From Croceivirga sp. (lineage in GTDB: Bacteria > Bacteroidota > Bacteroidia > Flavobacteriales > Flavobacteriaceae): a stretch of 55,999 nt of DNA. The position numbers were made by a program, and so were the translations under genes. This document shows positions 35,088-44,276 of the stretch, in pieces. Numbering within the stretch: the first letter of the stretch is position 1; each line of letters starts with the position of its first letter. The DNA lies in NCBI GenBank assembly GCA_028284935.1, contig JANQQQ010000032.1:1-55999 (forward strand), read 5' to 3'. The notes beneath the pieces were generated by a model that saw nothing but the letters and a program-made list of their open reading frames with translations, ran no database searches and was not told the DNA's origin.

Positions 35088-35606
35088 ATGGAGAAAAGGG
35101 ATAAAATATTATATGCTGCGCTTGAGCTTTTTGCCACAGAGGGATATAATGCAGTATCCACCAACAAAATAGCGAAGTATGCCAACGTATCCGAAGGGTT
35201 GATTTTTAGGCACTATAAAAATAAACAAGGATTGTTGGATGCGATATTGGAACAGGCCTTTGAAAAGGTAACCGTTTTGTACGCCCACATCCTGATGGAA
35301 CAAGACCCAAAGGAAATTCTTAGAAAGGCCATTGTTCTCCCCTTTGAAGTTGATGAAAGTGAATATCATTTCTGGAAACTGCAATTTAAACTGAAGTGGG
35401 AATTGGAGATCTCAGGCCGAGAAAAGATGCAACCTTTTATTGATAAGTTGGAATGGGCCTTCCAGGAATTAGGGTATCAAGAAGCAAAGAACGAAGCGGA
35501 ACTCTTAAACCATGCCTTGGAAGGGATCGCCGGGGGCATCATTAAGCAAGGGTTTGAAACCCAAGAACCTCTAAAGTCATTTTTATTAAAAAAATACAAC
35601 GTCTAA
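35088..35606 (+). CDS. TetR-family transcription regulator
   Basis: 172 residues. The N-terminal helix-turn-helix is clear (STNKIAKYANVSEGLIFRHY), preceded by ILYAALELFATEGYNAV. The C-terminal ligand domain is short and not assignable. It lies 39 bases before an SDR gene in the same direction. Matching near-palindromes precede both genes, so autoregulation and control of the SDR is likely. The inducer is unknown. Confidence 0.93.
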   Translation: MEKRDKILYAALELFATEGYNAVSTNKIAKYANVSEGLIFRHYKNKQGLLDAILEQAFEKVTVLYAHILMEQDPKEILRKAIVLPFEVDESEYHFWKLQFKLKWELEISGREKMQPFIDKLEWAFQELGYQEAKNEAELLNHALEGIAGGIIKQGFETQEPLKSFLLKKYNV

Positions 35607-35626
35607 AAAAATTTAAATCAAATATT

Positions 35627-35640
35627 AAGTAAGTACTCAC
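35627..35640. promoter_or_regulatory. Putative TetR operator, site 2
   Basis: AAGTAAGTACTCAC ends 5 bases before the SDR ATG. It shares AAGT-A-TACTCAC with site 1 and is itself almost palindromic (GTAAGTACTCAC). Its position would block initiation when occupied. Confidence 0.6.
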
Positions 35641-35645
35641 ATACA

Positions 35646-36425
35646 ATGAAAAAAGTAGCATTAATTACAGGAGCATCGAGCGGAATTGGAAAGGAACTGG
35701 CACAAATCCACGCCGAGAAAGGTGGGGATTTGGTACTGGTTGCCAGAAGCAAGGATAAATTGGAATCCCTAAAATCCGAATTGGAGAAAAAACATGGCGT
35801 GAAGGCAAAACTAATTGCCAAGGACCTAACGGACCCCTATGCCGCAAAACAGGTTTATGATGAAGTCAAAGCCGATGGAATCCGAATCGATTATCTCATC
35901 AACAACGCCGGTTTTGGAGGGCATGGTAAATTTCACGAACGTCCATGGGAACAGGATTTGAGCATGATTAACTTGAACATTACCGCATTAACGGCATTGA
36001 CCCGGTTCTTCCTACCGGACATGGTGGAAAGAAATGAGGGTAAAATTTTGAATACCTCATCAACGGCCAGTTTTATGCCAGGACCGCTACAGGCCGTCTA
36101 CTTTGCTACAAAGGCTTATGTCACATTCTTTAGCAATGCCATAGCGGAAGAGCTTCATGACACCAATGTCACCGTGACCAACTTAATGCCCGGTGCCACG
36201 GAAACAGAATTTGCGGCGACCTCAGGCATGGACAAAACCAATCTTTTTGAAAAAACGGTCACCGCCCGAAGTGTGGCCAAAGATGGGTACCAAGGTATGG
36301 TGGCCGGAAAATTGGATGTGGTTTCAGGGTTGACTACCTCGCAAAAGGTCATGATGAAAATGATTCCCTTCACCCCAAAGAAAGTATTGTTAAAGCAGAT
36401 TCGGCAAATGCAGGAAGTGAAGTAA
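35646..36425 (+). CDS. SDR-family NAD(P)-dependent oxidoreductase
   Basis: 259 residues. Cofactor motif ITGASSGIGKELAQIH, structural NNAGFGGHG and catalytic Ser-Tyr-Lys (NTSSTASF, then YFATK). The fold is close to the DltE/YqjQ-like SDRs that act on hydrophobic ketones or aldehydes. Regulated, as judged by the operator, by the TetR gene just upstream. The pairing with an aldehyde dehydrogenase nearby hints at lipid or aldehyde turnover; this is only context. Confidence 0.93.
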   Translation: MKKVALITGASSGIGKELAQIHAEKGGDLVLVARSKDKLESLKSELEKKHGVKAKLIAKDLTDPYAAKQVYDEVKADGIRIDYLINNAGFGGHGKFHERPWEQDLSMINLNITALTALTRFFLPDMVERNEGKILNTSSTASFMPGPLQAVYFATKAYVTFFSNAIAEELHDTNVTVTNLMPGATETEFAATSGMDKTNLFEKTVTARSVAKDGYQGMVAGKLDVVSGLTTSQKVMMKMIPFTPKKVLLKQIRQMQEVK

Positions 36426-36429
36426 TCCA

Positions 36430-36458
36430 AAGCCACCTACAAGGTGGCTTTTCTTTTT
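36430..36458 (+). terminator. Intrinsic terminator after the SDR gene
   Basis: AAGCCACC-TACAA-GGTGGCTT hairpin followed by TTCTTTTT, 5 bases after the SDR stop: an 8-bp stem, 5-base loop and T-rich tail on the plus strand. Confidence 0.85.
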
Positions 36459-36514
36459 AAACTCAATTCTTCTGGCATTAATTCTTAATTTCCGAATTCA
36501 TTAAGGAAACACGA

Positions 36515-37642
36515 ATGAAATTTGTATTAGCACCAGATAAATTTAAAGGTTCCCTTACCGGGTTTGAATTTTGCAATGCAGTGGAAGAGGGCATCCGCAT
36601 GGTATTTCTCTCCGCAGAAATTCTCAAAAAACCACTGGCCGATGGCGGGGATGGTACTTTAGAGGTGGTTAAAGACTATTTGGGGGCCAAGGAGATTGAG
36701 GTGGAGGTGCACGACCCCCTGTTTAGAAAAATCAAGGCCACCTACCTTTTTTCAGCGAAACAAAAAACGGCCTTTATTGAAATGTCCGAGGCCTCAGGAC
36801 ACCGGCTACTCAAACACCATGAACTCAACTGTATGGAAACCTCCACCCTGGGTACGGGGGAGTTGATTCTGGATGCCCTCAAAAAAGGGGCAAAAGAGAT
36901 ACTTTTGGGCATTGGGGGAAGTGCCACCAATGATGGGGGTATGGGCGTTGCACAGGCCCTGGGGTATTCTTTTTTTGACCGCGAAGGACGGGTCCTGTCC
37001 CCCATTGGTAAAAATCTAGCCAAGGTTTTCAGCATTGAGCCACCTAAAAAATCCTTGGTTGAAGGCATAACATTTAAAATTGCCTGTGACGTAAACAATC
37101 CTTTTTATGGACCTCATGGAGCGGCGCACATTTATGCAGGGCAAAAAGGAGCGTCAAAAGAACAAATTGAACAATTGGACCAAGGACTTGAAAACTTTGC
37201 CTTGGTACTACAAGAGACTATTGGAATCAACTTACAGGAAACACAGGGGTCTGGAGCCGCCGGAGGTCTCGGTGGCGGGGCCGTAGCTTTCCTAAGCGGG
37301 AAATTGGTATCGGGCATCAACCTCATAAAGGAACTGGCCGATTTTGAAAACGCCCTTGTACATGCAGATTGGATTATTACAGGAGAGGGAAAGTTGGACC
37401 ACCAAACCCTAGCTGGAAAAACCATTAGTGGGGTTCTGGAATCGGCCAAAGACCGCAAAGTTCCCGTTGCGGCTTTTTGTGGTATTGTTGAGCTTTCCAT
37501 TGAACAACAGATGGAATTGGGAATTACCTATGCCAACTCCATTCTAAAAAATTTTCAGTCGTTGGAAGAGGCAATGGAACACAGTTATAACAACCTTGTT
37601 TTTGCCGCATTTAATTTTGCAAAAACGCTTAAAGAAAAATAA
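36515..37642 (+). CDS. Glycerate kinase (GarK/GlxK type)
   Basis: 375 residues, usual length of the type-1 glycerate kinase. APDKFKGSLTGFEFCNAVEEG opens the protein, with PLADGGDGTLEV, GIGGSATNDGGMGVAQALG and GAAGGLGGGAVAFL as the conserved glycine-rich blocks. It phosphorylates D-glycerate to a phosphoglycerate that enters glycolysis. A single gene, flanked by the terminator of the SDR gene and a ~500-base gap. Confidence 0.94.
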   Translation: MKFVLAPDKFKGSLTGFEFCNAVEEGIRMVFLSAEILKKPLADGGDGTLEVVKDYLGAKEIEVEVHDPLFRKIKATYLFSAKQKTAFIEMSEASGHRLLKHHELNCMETSTLGTGELILDALKKGAKEILLGIGGSATNDGGMGVAQALGYSFFDREGRVLSPIGKNLAKVFSIEPPKKSLVEGITFKIACDVNNPFYGPHGAAHIYAGQKGASKEQIEQLDQGLENFALVLQETIGINLQETQGSGAAGGLGGGAVAFLSGKLVSGINLIKELADFENALVHADWIITGEGKLDHQTLAGKTISGVLESAKDRKVPVAAFCGIVELSIEQQMELGITYANSILKNFQSLEEAMEHSYNNLVFAAFNFAKTLKEK

Positions 37643-38141
37643 GTGTCCTTCAACTCCACCGTATTGACCAAATGGGATTTATTTTTAAATCGTATCCCAT
37701 GTTATGATTCAATTGTGGTCATTTTTATTCTTTGTTGTTTAACGAATTAACCATTTTATTTTCCCTTTTTCGTCGTTGAAGCAGTTCTCCCATAAATTCA
37801 TCTCCCTACTTTTTAATTGATTTGTGGAACAGTACTCGACCGGTCTAAAAAAGTATAGTAAAATTGAACAATTACAGGCATTTTCAGGGGGATTTCCGCT
37901 CCTTTTAAGACGGTTTCATCGGTTATATAACTTTAATTTATATAAATTATTAATATTTTTTATAATTCTGATAATGAATTACTTACAGGTAAAAAAGAGA
38001 CGACAACCCTGAGGTTCAACAAAATACCGGTTGTTAATAACATTGTTAAGAACCAAAATTTCATCACGTAAAATAAACGTGAATAAAATGTGAATTTTAT
38101 ACCATCGTTTGAAAGCGATTCCAATTTTATTCTAACACTTT
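37643..38141. other. Long gap before nrdB
   Basis: About 500 bases with no convincing gene. A 7-bp inverted repeat (ATGGGAT 37672-37678, ATCCCAT 37694-37700) follows glycerate kinase but has no T-run. A 62-codon frame at 37824-38012 has no motif. The AT-rich part near 38020-38130 presumably holds the nrdBA promoter; no clear NrdR box was found. Confidence 0.5.
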
Positions 38142-39416
38142 ATGGAGATTACCCACATCACTAAAAGAGATTTTAGCACAAAACCTTTTGAGCTTTATAA
38201 AATCACAAATGCCATTTTGAAGGCAATGACTGCTGTTGAACATGGCCAAATGAGCGATGCACAAATTATCGCCAATCAAGTACATGAAGCCCTTTTGGAG
38301 CGTAAAAATCAAGTGAAGAATTACGTACCCACAGTGGAGGAAGTACAGGATATCGTAGAGCAAAAACTCATGCTCAGTGAGTTTAAGGATGTTGCCAAAG
38401 CCTACATCATTTACCGTAATAAACAGGCCCAGAGCAGACAATCCAACATCTTTGAAAAGCGCATTAATTTAAAACCTTATGAATATCCAGAGCTTTACGA
38501 ATATGTTCCTGCCATTCGTCACTCCTACTGGATACATACCGAATTCAATTTTACCAGTGATATCCAGGATTTCAAGTCCCGTTTGACTGAAGTGGAACAA
38601 AGTGCCATCAAAAATACCATGCTGGCCATCTCTCAAATTGAAGTGGCCGTAAAAAGTTTTTGGGGCGATATTTATCAGCGTATGCCCAAACCTGAAATTG
38701 GTTCCGTGGGGGCCACCTTTGCCGAAAGTGAAGTACGCCATCACGACGCCTATTCCCATCTTTTGGAAATTCTGGGCTTGAACAAAGAATTCGAGACCCT
38801 GAAGAAGAAGCCTGTAATCATGCGAAGGGTACAGTATTTGGAACATGCATTAAAAAATGCAAAAAGTGAGGATAACAAAGAGTATGCAGAGTCCATTCTA
38901 TTGTTCTCCCTCTTCATAGAACACGTCTCCCTATTCTCCCAGTTCCTCATCATAATGGCCTTCAACAAGCACAAAAATATGCTCAAGGGCATCTCCAATG
39001 TAGTTGAGGCTACGTCAAAAGAGGAGCAAATACATGGGGACTTTGGTATTGACATCATCAAAATTATCCAAAAAGAGCATCCAGAATGGTTTGATGAGAC
39101 CTACCACATCATGATCCAACAGTTATGCGAGGATGCCTTCGTAGCCGAAAGCAAAATTGTGGATTGGATTTTTGAAGATGGTGAAATTGATTTTTTACCA
39201 AAAAATGTGGTCAACGAGTTCATTAAAAATCGATTCAACAATTCCTTGGAGGCCATTGGTATTGAAAAAATCTTCGAAATCGATCAAAAGCTTTTGGCAC
39301 AGACCGAATGGTTCGATGATGAAATCATTGGAACAAAACACGGGGATTTTTTCGTAAAACGTTCCATCAACTATAGCAAAAGAACACAGAGTATAACAAG
39401 CGATGACCTTTTTTAA
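38142..39416 (+). CDS. nrdB: Class I ribonucleotide reductase radical subunit with N-terminal ATP-cone
   Basis: 424 residues, longer than the ~375 of E. coli NrdB. Residues ~1-95 form an ATP-cone (ITKRDFSTKPFELYKITNAI), the allosteric on/off domain normally found on NrdA. The ferritin-like radical domain follows with ESEVRHHDAYSHLLE: metal ligands Glu197 and His200 and a Tyr at the radical position (Tyr204). The same layout was characterised in the flavobacterium Leeuwenhoekiella blandensis, where dATP acts through NrdB. It lies 3 bases before nrdA. Confidence 0.95.
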   Translation: MEITHITKRDFSTKPFELYKITNAILKAMTAVEHGQMSDAQIIANQVHEALLERKNQVKNYVPTVEEVQDIVEQKLMLSEFKDVAKAYIIYRNKQAQSRQSNIFEKRINLKPYEYPELYEYVPAIRHSYWIHTEFNFTSDIQDFKSRLTEVEQSAIKNTMLAISQIEVAVKSFWGDIYQRMPKPEIGSVGATFAESEVRHHDAYSHLLEILGLNKEFETLKKKPVIMRRVQYLEHALKNAKSEDNKEYAESILLFSLFIEHVSLFSQFLIIMAFNKHKNMLKGISNVVEATSKEEQIHGDFGIDIIKIIQKEHPEWFDETYHIMIQQLCEDAFVAESKIVDWIFEDGEIDFLPKNVVNEFIKNRFNNSLEAIGIEKIFEIDQKLLAQTEWFDDEIIGTKHGDFFVKRSINYSKRTQSITSDDLF

Positions 39417-39419
39417 CAT

Positions 39420-41207
39420 ATGGAAAAAAACACCTTAGAACAGAAGCCCGAATTAAAACAGAGCAATCCAACCCAATCCCTGGTTGAGGCCAGAAAAGAA
39501 GCATTGTCCAGCCTCAACCCGGAAAAATCCGAAGGTTTTGAATGGTTAAACGAATACAGTCGCCAATTTTTGGCTTCAGGGTATTTGACAGAGGGGGCCA
39601 CTCCTGAGGGTCGTATTCGTGAAATTGCGGAAAGGGCGGAACACATACTTCAGATTCCGGGATATGCCGATAAATTCTATGGATACATGTCCGAAGGCTT
39701 TTTCTCCTTGGCTTCCCCTGTGTGGTCAAATTTTGGGAAAGAACGTGGATTGCCCATCAGCTGTTTTGGGTCACATATTGATGACGATATGGGGAACATA
39801 CTTTACACCCAATCTGAGGTAGGTATGATGTCCAAGTTAGGCGGAGGTACATCAGGGTACTTTGGAAAAATTCGTCATAGAGGGGCTCCAGTAAAAAATA
39901 ATGGCGAAGCCTCAGGGGCCGTACATATCATGCAATTGTTCGAGTCCATGGTAGATGTCGTGAGCCAAGGTTCGGTGCGTAGGGGCCGTTTCTCCCCGTA
40001 TTTGCCCATCGACCATCCAGATATTATGGAGTTCCTCGAAATTGGTACGGAAGGAAATCCCATACAACAATTGACCCACGGAGTGACCGTTGGCAACCAA
40101 TGGATGCAAGAAATGGTAGATGGTGATGTGGAAAAACGTACGGTTTGGGCGAAGGTCCTACAATGCCGTGGTGAGATGGGGTATCCCTATGTATTCTTCT
40201 CTGACAATGCCAATAATGGTGCTGCTGAAGTATTTAAGGAAAAGAACCATCGCATCCACGCAAGCAATCTGTGTACGGAGATTATGTTACCCTCTAACGA
40301 CAATTGGTCTTTTGTCTGTGTACTTTCCAGCATCAATCTTTTACATTATGACAAGTGGAAGAACACTGATGCCGTGGAAACCATGGTGTATTTCTTGGAT
40401 GCGGTAATCACCGAATTCTTGGAAAAACTGGAACGGTATCGGGACTCGTCAGATAGGGACGACCGACAGACCTTCTTGTTCATGGAACGTGCCTACAATT
40501 TCGCCAAGGAAAATCGTGCGTTGGGTCTAGGGGCATTGGGTTGGCATTCTTTGTTGCAGTCCAAAAGATTTGCTTTTAATAGCCAAGAAGCCTACGATCT
40601 GAACAGTGAAATATTTAAAGCAATCAAAGACCGTTCCTACAAAGCATCGGCTGAACTGGCCGAAAAGTTTGGAGAACCCAAAGTCTTGAAAGGCTATGGC
40701 AGGCGTAATGCTACCTTGAATGCGGTTGCCCCAACAACTTCTTCTGCATTTATTTTGGGACAGGTTTCCCAGGGGATTGAGCCCATTTGGTCCAATATTT
40801 ATGTAAAGGATATTGCCAAGATCAAAGTGACCATTAAAAACAAATATTTGATGGAGTTGTTGGAAGAAAAAGGGCAAAATACCTCAGAGGTCTGGAAAAG
40901 TATCCGTGACCGTGACGGATCCGTACAGCATTTGGAGTTTTTGACCGAAGAGGAAAAAGCGGTGTTCAAAACCTACTCGGAAATCGACCAGTTGGATGTT
41001 ATCTACCAAGCCGCCAACCGTCAAAACCATATTGATCAAGGGCAATCCGTGAACATCATTGTACATCCTGATATGCCTACCAAAGAGGTCAATAAGATTC
41101 ATGTTACGGCATGGAAATTAGGGTTAAAGTCCCTGTATTACCAGCACAGCATGAACGCGGCACAAAAATTCAAACAGAAGAAGGAATGCGCCAGTTGTGA
41201 GGCATAA
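39420..41207 (+). CDS. nrdA: Class I ribonucleotide reductase catalytic subunit without ATP-cone
   Basis: 595 residues, short because the N-terminal ATP-cone is absent. Active-site Asn283, Cys285 and Glu287 lie in NLCTEIMLP, the redox Cys pair in PISCFG and FVCVLSS, the radical-transfer Tyr pair in LKSLYYQHS, and the C-terminal shuttle cysteines in KKECASCEA. Makes deoxyribonucleotides with NrdB, which carries the regulatory cone. The gene ends with its own hairpin terminator. Its last ten codons and terminator are duplicated, in degenerate form, 3,069 bases downstream. Confidence 0.96.
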   Translation: MEKNTLEQKPELKQSNPTQSLVEARKEALSSLNPEKSEGFEWLNEYSRQFLASGYLTEGATPEGRIREIAERAEHILQIPGYADKFYGYMSEGFFSLASPVWSNFGKERGLPISCFGSHIDDDMGNILYTQSEVGMMSKLGGGTSGYFGKIRHRGAPVKNNGEASGAVHIMQLFESMVDVVSQGSVRRGRFSPYLPIDHPDIMEFLEIGTEGNPIQQLTHGVTVGNQWMQEMVDGDVEKRTVWAKVLQCRGEMGYPYVFFSDNANNGAAEVFKEKNHRIHASNLCTEIMLPSNDNWSFVCVLSSINLLHYDKWKNTDAVETMVYFLDAVITEFLEKLERYRDSSDRDDRQTFLFMERAYNFAKENRALGLGALGWHSLLQSKRFAFNSQEAYDLNSEIFKAIKDRSYKASAELAEKFGEPKVLKGYGRRNATLNAVAPTTSSAFILGQVSQGIEPIWSNIYVKDIAKIKVTIKNKYLMELLEEKGQNTSEVWKSIRDRDGSVQHLEFLTEEEKAVFKTYSEIDQLDVIYQAANRQNHIDQGQSVNIIVHPDMPTKEVNKIHVTAWKLGLKSLYYQHSMNAAQKFKQKKECASCEA

Positions 41208-41258
41208 TCCAACAACTATTTAAAAAGAAAACCACTTCAATTGAAGTGGTTTTTTGTT
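41178..41258 (+). repeat. Left copy of the nrdA-tail direct repeat
   Basis: The last ten codons of nrdA, the 23-base spacer and the terminator align without gaps to 44247-44327. By hand count 63 of 81 positions agree. Differences in the stem are paired (compensatory), and four of the codon differences are silent. The intervening block is the AT-rich island. Confidence 0.8.
41228..41258 (+). terminator. Intrinsic terminator of nrdBA
   Basis: ACCACTTCAA followed directly by TTGAAGTGGT, then TTTTTTGTT: a strong hairpin with T-run 23 bases after the nrdA stop. A homologous terminator lies at 44300-44327. Confidence 0.9.
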
Positions 41259-41745
41259 ATCTATCAATCACCGTGTCCCTAAGATTTTCTCTTGGTGTTG
41301 AATATTTTTGATTCACGAATGAAAACTAAAGATAATACCTATGTTTTATAAAAGTTTGCTATCGAAAATTGATAGGTCCATATTATGTGATTCAGTATTT
41401 TGTCTCCTCTTTTATTAAGTTCTACAAATTATTTATTGTTAGCCTTATCATGTTAAAAAATATCTGTCATTTTAGAATTAGAGTTTAAATCATTGATGTA
41501 ATACTCATATTTATACTTTACAAGTTACAGACCACTTTTTTTTAATGAATTAATCTTAACAAAAAGATTAATCGAAAGTAATTTCGACTGAACTACAGTA
41601 TTTATTTACTTGAAATCGGGCCTGATATTTTTTAGAAAGGATTTACACAATTTTCGAAAAAGTTTTTCACATTTGTGTTTATAACTTTAACAAAAATTCA
41701 TGGCCTATTAATTATTTTCTAATTTTAGGCTAAAGATTTATCATT
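41259..41745. other. AT-rich leader of the island, no gene seen
   Basis: Nearly 490 bases of very AT-rich sequence with stops in all frames. It presumably carries the island promoter; no clean -33/-7 pair with the right spacing was identified. No inverted repeats typical of an insertion sequence end were seen. Confidence 0.5.
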
Positions 41746-42216
41746 ATGAATGAAGTGAATCGTCTCGAAATTGAAATTATTTTCAACAATATCAACTATC
41801 TGATTGAAAATAAAATTGAAAATCTTTCGGAAAGCTCATTATTATATTTAGATAAATCAATTGAATTTTTCACTCACCTAATAGAATCCCTTAATTCGTT
41901 AACTTATTCTACTACCGCAGTCAATCAAAATCAATCTTATGTTGTTTTTCCCAATCTTAAAGAAGTAGTGTCCAGTGTTCCTAATACTCCCAAAAAAATA
42001 AGTGAAAAAGATTTATCGAGTTTAACAAAATACTTTTCAAGTATTATAGAAAACATAAAAGAATTAAAAAGAAATCCAAATAATTTCTATTCTTCTGATA
42101 ATTCCAGTGATTTAGCATACCTAACAGAAAGTATTGCTGAAATTCATTCAGAATCCTATCAAGGTAATAATTTTGAGACTATCGAGACCTTTAGCAATTT
42201 ACATTATTTATGCTAA
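41746..42216 (+). CDS. Island gene 1: hypothetical helical protein
   Basis: 156 residues, mostly helical and polar, with a Ser/Asn-rich middle and low-complexity Leu/Ile/Glu stretches. No motif or signal peptide. It overlaps the next gene by 7 bases, which argues for coupled translation. Composition matches the rest of the island (very AT-rich) and not the flanking nrd genes. Function unknown; it could be a small partner or inhibitor of the HEXXH protein. Confidence 0.75.
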   Translation: MNEVNRLEIEIIFNNINYLIENKIENLSESSLLYLDKSIEFFTHLIESLNSLTYSTTAVNQNQSYVVFPNLKEVVSSVPNTPKKISEKDLSSLTKYFSSIIENIKELKRNPNNFYSSDNSSDLAYLTESIAEIHSESYQGNNFETIETFSNLHYLC

Positions 42217-43523
42217 AAAATAAGTTATTCAATCAAATAGTAAATATCAAGAAATTTGTTGAATCGCTTAATTCAATTCAATTTTATAATGAGGCCTCAT
42301 ATTTAGCAATTGATGGATATAAAAGGTTTTTTACATTCATTTACGATAATTTTGATTACTTAGAAAAATCAAATTATCAAACCCTTTATTTAAGAATTAA
42401 TCAATTTATTGTCCCTAACCTGCGATTCATTGAACGCTCTACCACCAATAATGTGCCTTGGAGCTTAATTTCCAATTTAGATAAAGTTCTAAAAAAAGAA
42501 TTTGGCAATGATTATTACTTATTGTATCGACCACAATGGAGATTCAACTATTCGGTTCTTACAACAGATTTAATTGATTTCTTAAAAAATTTCTTAAAAC
42601 TCTTTTTTCCTTTGCAGGTTAAAGAAATAGATGGTCTTTTCGACGACAAGAAAATCCATATTTTTTCATTTCCTTATCTTGAAAAGTCCAACGTACTTTT
42701 AAACTCAATTATAGGTCATGAAATTGGACATTTTCATCATAATAATTGGAAAGAAACAAGTGGTGCCAAAAGAATAGTTAGAAATCATACTACTGAATTG
42801 ACCAAATACTATAATGACCTTTATCCAACTGAATTATTCAAATCTTATGAATCGACAGAAGAAGGTTTAAAAATACTGAGTGGAATGTATCGTGAGATAA
42901 TATCCGATATTTATGGCTATTACATCTTTGGACCATCAATGATTTTCTCTCTCTACTATCTGTCCTCGCTTGAAACCAAAATGAATATTCCATCTGTAAA
43001 AACTAATTATTATCCAATTACAAAGTACAGGATAAGAATTCTTATGGATTATTTTTTTTATGAGGACCCAAAACTTAATAAATTGAGATTAAAGGAAGAT
43101 GATTTCAACACCAATTTTAATCTTTATATTAAGGAAATTGAAGATTATCTTAAAGTGGAAGACGATTTAAATCTTCTTAAAACAAAAAAGAAAGAAATAG
43201 ACCTATTTGAAGATTCAATTGCTGAGTTAATAAAATACTTTGAAAATCAGGTTAATCATAACAAATTTGAAGCTAAAAATCCCTCGGAACTTTTTAGGAA
43301 GCTTGAAAATTATATACCAATCAATGAATTTGAGAATGAACCTATTGATATTGCCTCGATAATCTTTATTGGCTGGATATATCACTATAAAATTGATAAT
43401 AAATATACTAGAGATGAATATTACCATGAGAATAGGACTTTAATGAAATTATTGATGAAATCACTCTTTTCGACCTACGTTCATCAAGAATATGAAATTC
43501 ATAAAAATGAACAAAAGCTATAA
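42210..43523 (+). CDS. Island gene 2: HEXXH metallopeptidase-like protein
   Basis: 437 residues, cytosolic by lack of a signal. [15 protein letters not shown] gives the zinc motif His170-Glu171-x-x-His174, and [18 protein letters not shown], with Glu229 and Asp233, fits the downstream third ligand of gluzincin peptidases. The N- and C-terminal regions match nothing known to me. In a cassette with a dCTP deaminase-family gene it could be an activating protease or an effector; that is inference. Codon use is strongly AT-biased. Confidence 0.75.
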   Translation: MLKNKLFNQIVNIKKFVESLNSIQFYNEASYLAIDGYKRFFTFIYDNFDYLEKSNYQTLYLRINQFIVPNLRFIERSTTNNVPWSLISNLDKVLKKEFGNDYYLLYRPQWRFNYSVLTTDLIDFLKNFLKLFFPLQVKEIDGLFDDKKIHIFSFPYLEKSNVLLNSIIGHEIGHFHHNNWKETSGAKRIVRNHTTELTKYYNDLYPTELFKSYESTEEGLKILSGMYREIISDIYGYYIFGPSMIFSLYYLSSLETKMNIPSVKTNYYPITKYRIRILMDYFFYEDPKLNKLRLKEDDFNTNFNLYIKEIEDYLKVEDDLNLLKTKKKEIDLFEDSIAELIKYFENQVNHNKFEAKNPSELFRKLENYIPINEFENEPIDIASIIFIGWIYHYKIDNKYTRDEYYHENRTLMKLLMKSLFSTYVHQEYEIHKNEQKL

Positions 43524-43528
43524 TTTTT

Positions 43529-44131
43529 ATGAGCACTCTAGCAAAAAAAGACTTGAAAGTAAGACTTAACAAAAATGTTAATAATAGTATTATAGTTACA
43601 CCTATTTTAGATTTCGATTCACAAGTCAATCAAATTGGGATTGATTGTCGTTTGGGAAATCAATTCATTACCTTCAAAACACAAAATATCGATTCTATTG
43701 ATATTAAAAGTCTTTCAAACCTTCAGGTAAATGCAAGTAATATTCAAGAAGAGGTGGTAGTGCCATTTAGGGACCATTTCATTTTACATCCTCAAAATAT
43801 GGTTTTGGGTTCTACCTTGGAATATATAGGTCTACCGGAAGATATAGAAGCTTCAATTGAAGGTAGATCCTCTTGGGCTAGATATGGCCTAATTATAGCG
43901 ACTGCGGTAAGTATTGACCCTGGATTTAAAGGTTGTATTACCTTGGAACTTGCTAATGTTTCTAATATACCTATTAAGCTTTACCCGGGTATGAGAATTG
44001 GACAACTAATTTGCAGAAAAACTTCTACCGAGGTCAAATATGTCAATAAAAAATACAATTATCCGATAGGACCAGAAGTCAGCAAATTGCATTCTGATAA
44101 TGATATTTTATTCTTTGTTAAAAATGCGTAA
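43529..44131 (+). CDS. Island gene 3: dCTP deaminase/dUTPase-family protein
   Basis: 200 residues of the trimeric dUTPase fold. [19 protein letters not shown] (Arg113, Ser114-Ser115, Arg118) and [20 protein letters not shown] with Glu140 correspond to the nucleotide-binding and catalytic residues of dCTP deaminase (Ser111, Arg115, Glu138 in E. coli numbering). The C-terminal arm lacks the usual Gly-rich dUTPase motif. Deaminates dCTP to dUTP or also hydrolyses it. Such enzymes act in pyrimidine supply and, in stand-alone cassettes, in antiphage nucleotide depletion. Starts 5 bases after gene 2. Confidence 0.88.
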   Translation: MSTLAKKDLKVRLNKNVNNSIIVTPILDFDSQVNQIGIDCRLGNQFITFKTQNIDSIDIKSLSNLQVNASNIQEEVVVPFRDHFILHPQNMVLGSTLEYIGLPEDIEASIEGRSSWARYGLIIATAVSIDPGFKGCITLELANVSNIPIKLYPGMRIGQLICRKTSTEVKYVNKKYNYPIGPEVSKLHSDNDILFFVKNA

Positions 44132-44243
44132 TAAGAGTCTAATCTTTCCTTTTCTCCATTAATAAGAAATATTCAGTATCAATAAGAGCTTTATACCTAT
44201 TGATTTACAATTCGGTATTAACGTTTGCTAAAAAAACAATCAT
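44132..44243. other. Right flank of the island
   Basis: Short AT-rich stretch after the deaminase gene with no coding signal. It ends where the nrdA-tail relic begins and lacks any terminator of its own. Confidence 0.5.
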
Positions 44244-44276
44244 ATGAAAAAAGAGTGCTGGAGTTGTGAAACATAA
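44244..44276 (+). pseudogene. Relic of an nrdA 3' end
   Basis: Reads MKKECWSCET then stop, against KKECASCEA at the end of nrdA (41178-41207): the C-terminal redox Cys pair is kept. An in-frame stop lies five codons upstream, so no full gene survives. Four of the codon differences are silent, which means the piece once evolved as coding sequence, for example in a related strain's nrdA. Confidence 0.75.

Noticed and set aside
37824-38012. 62-codon open frame before nrdB
   Set aside because: Low-complexity, no recognisable feature and no promoter or spacing that supports translation.
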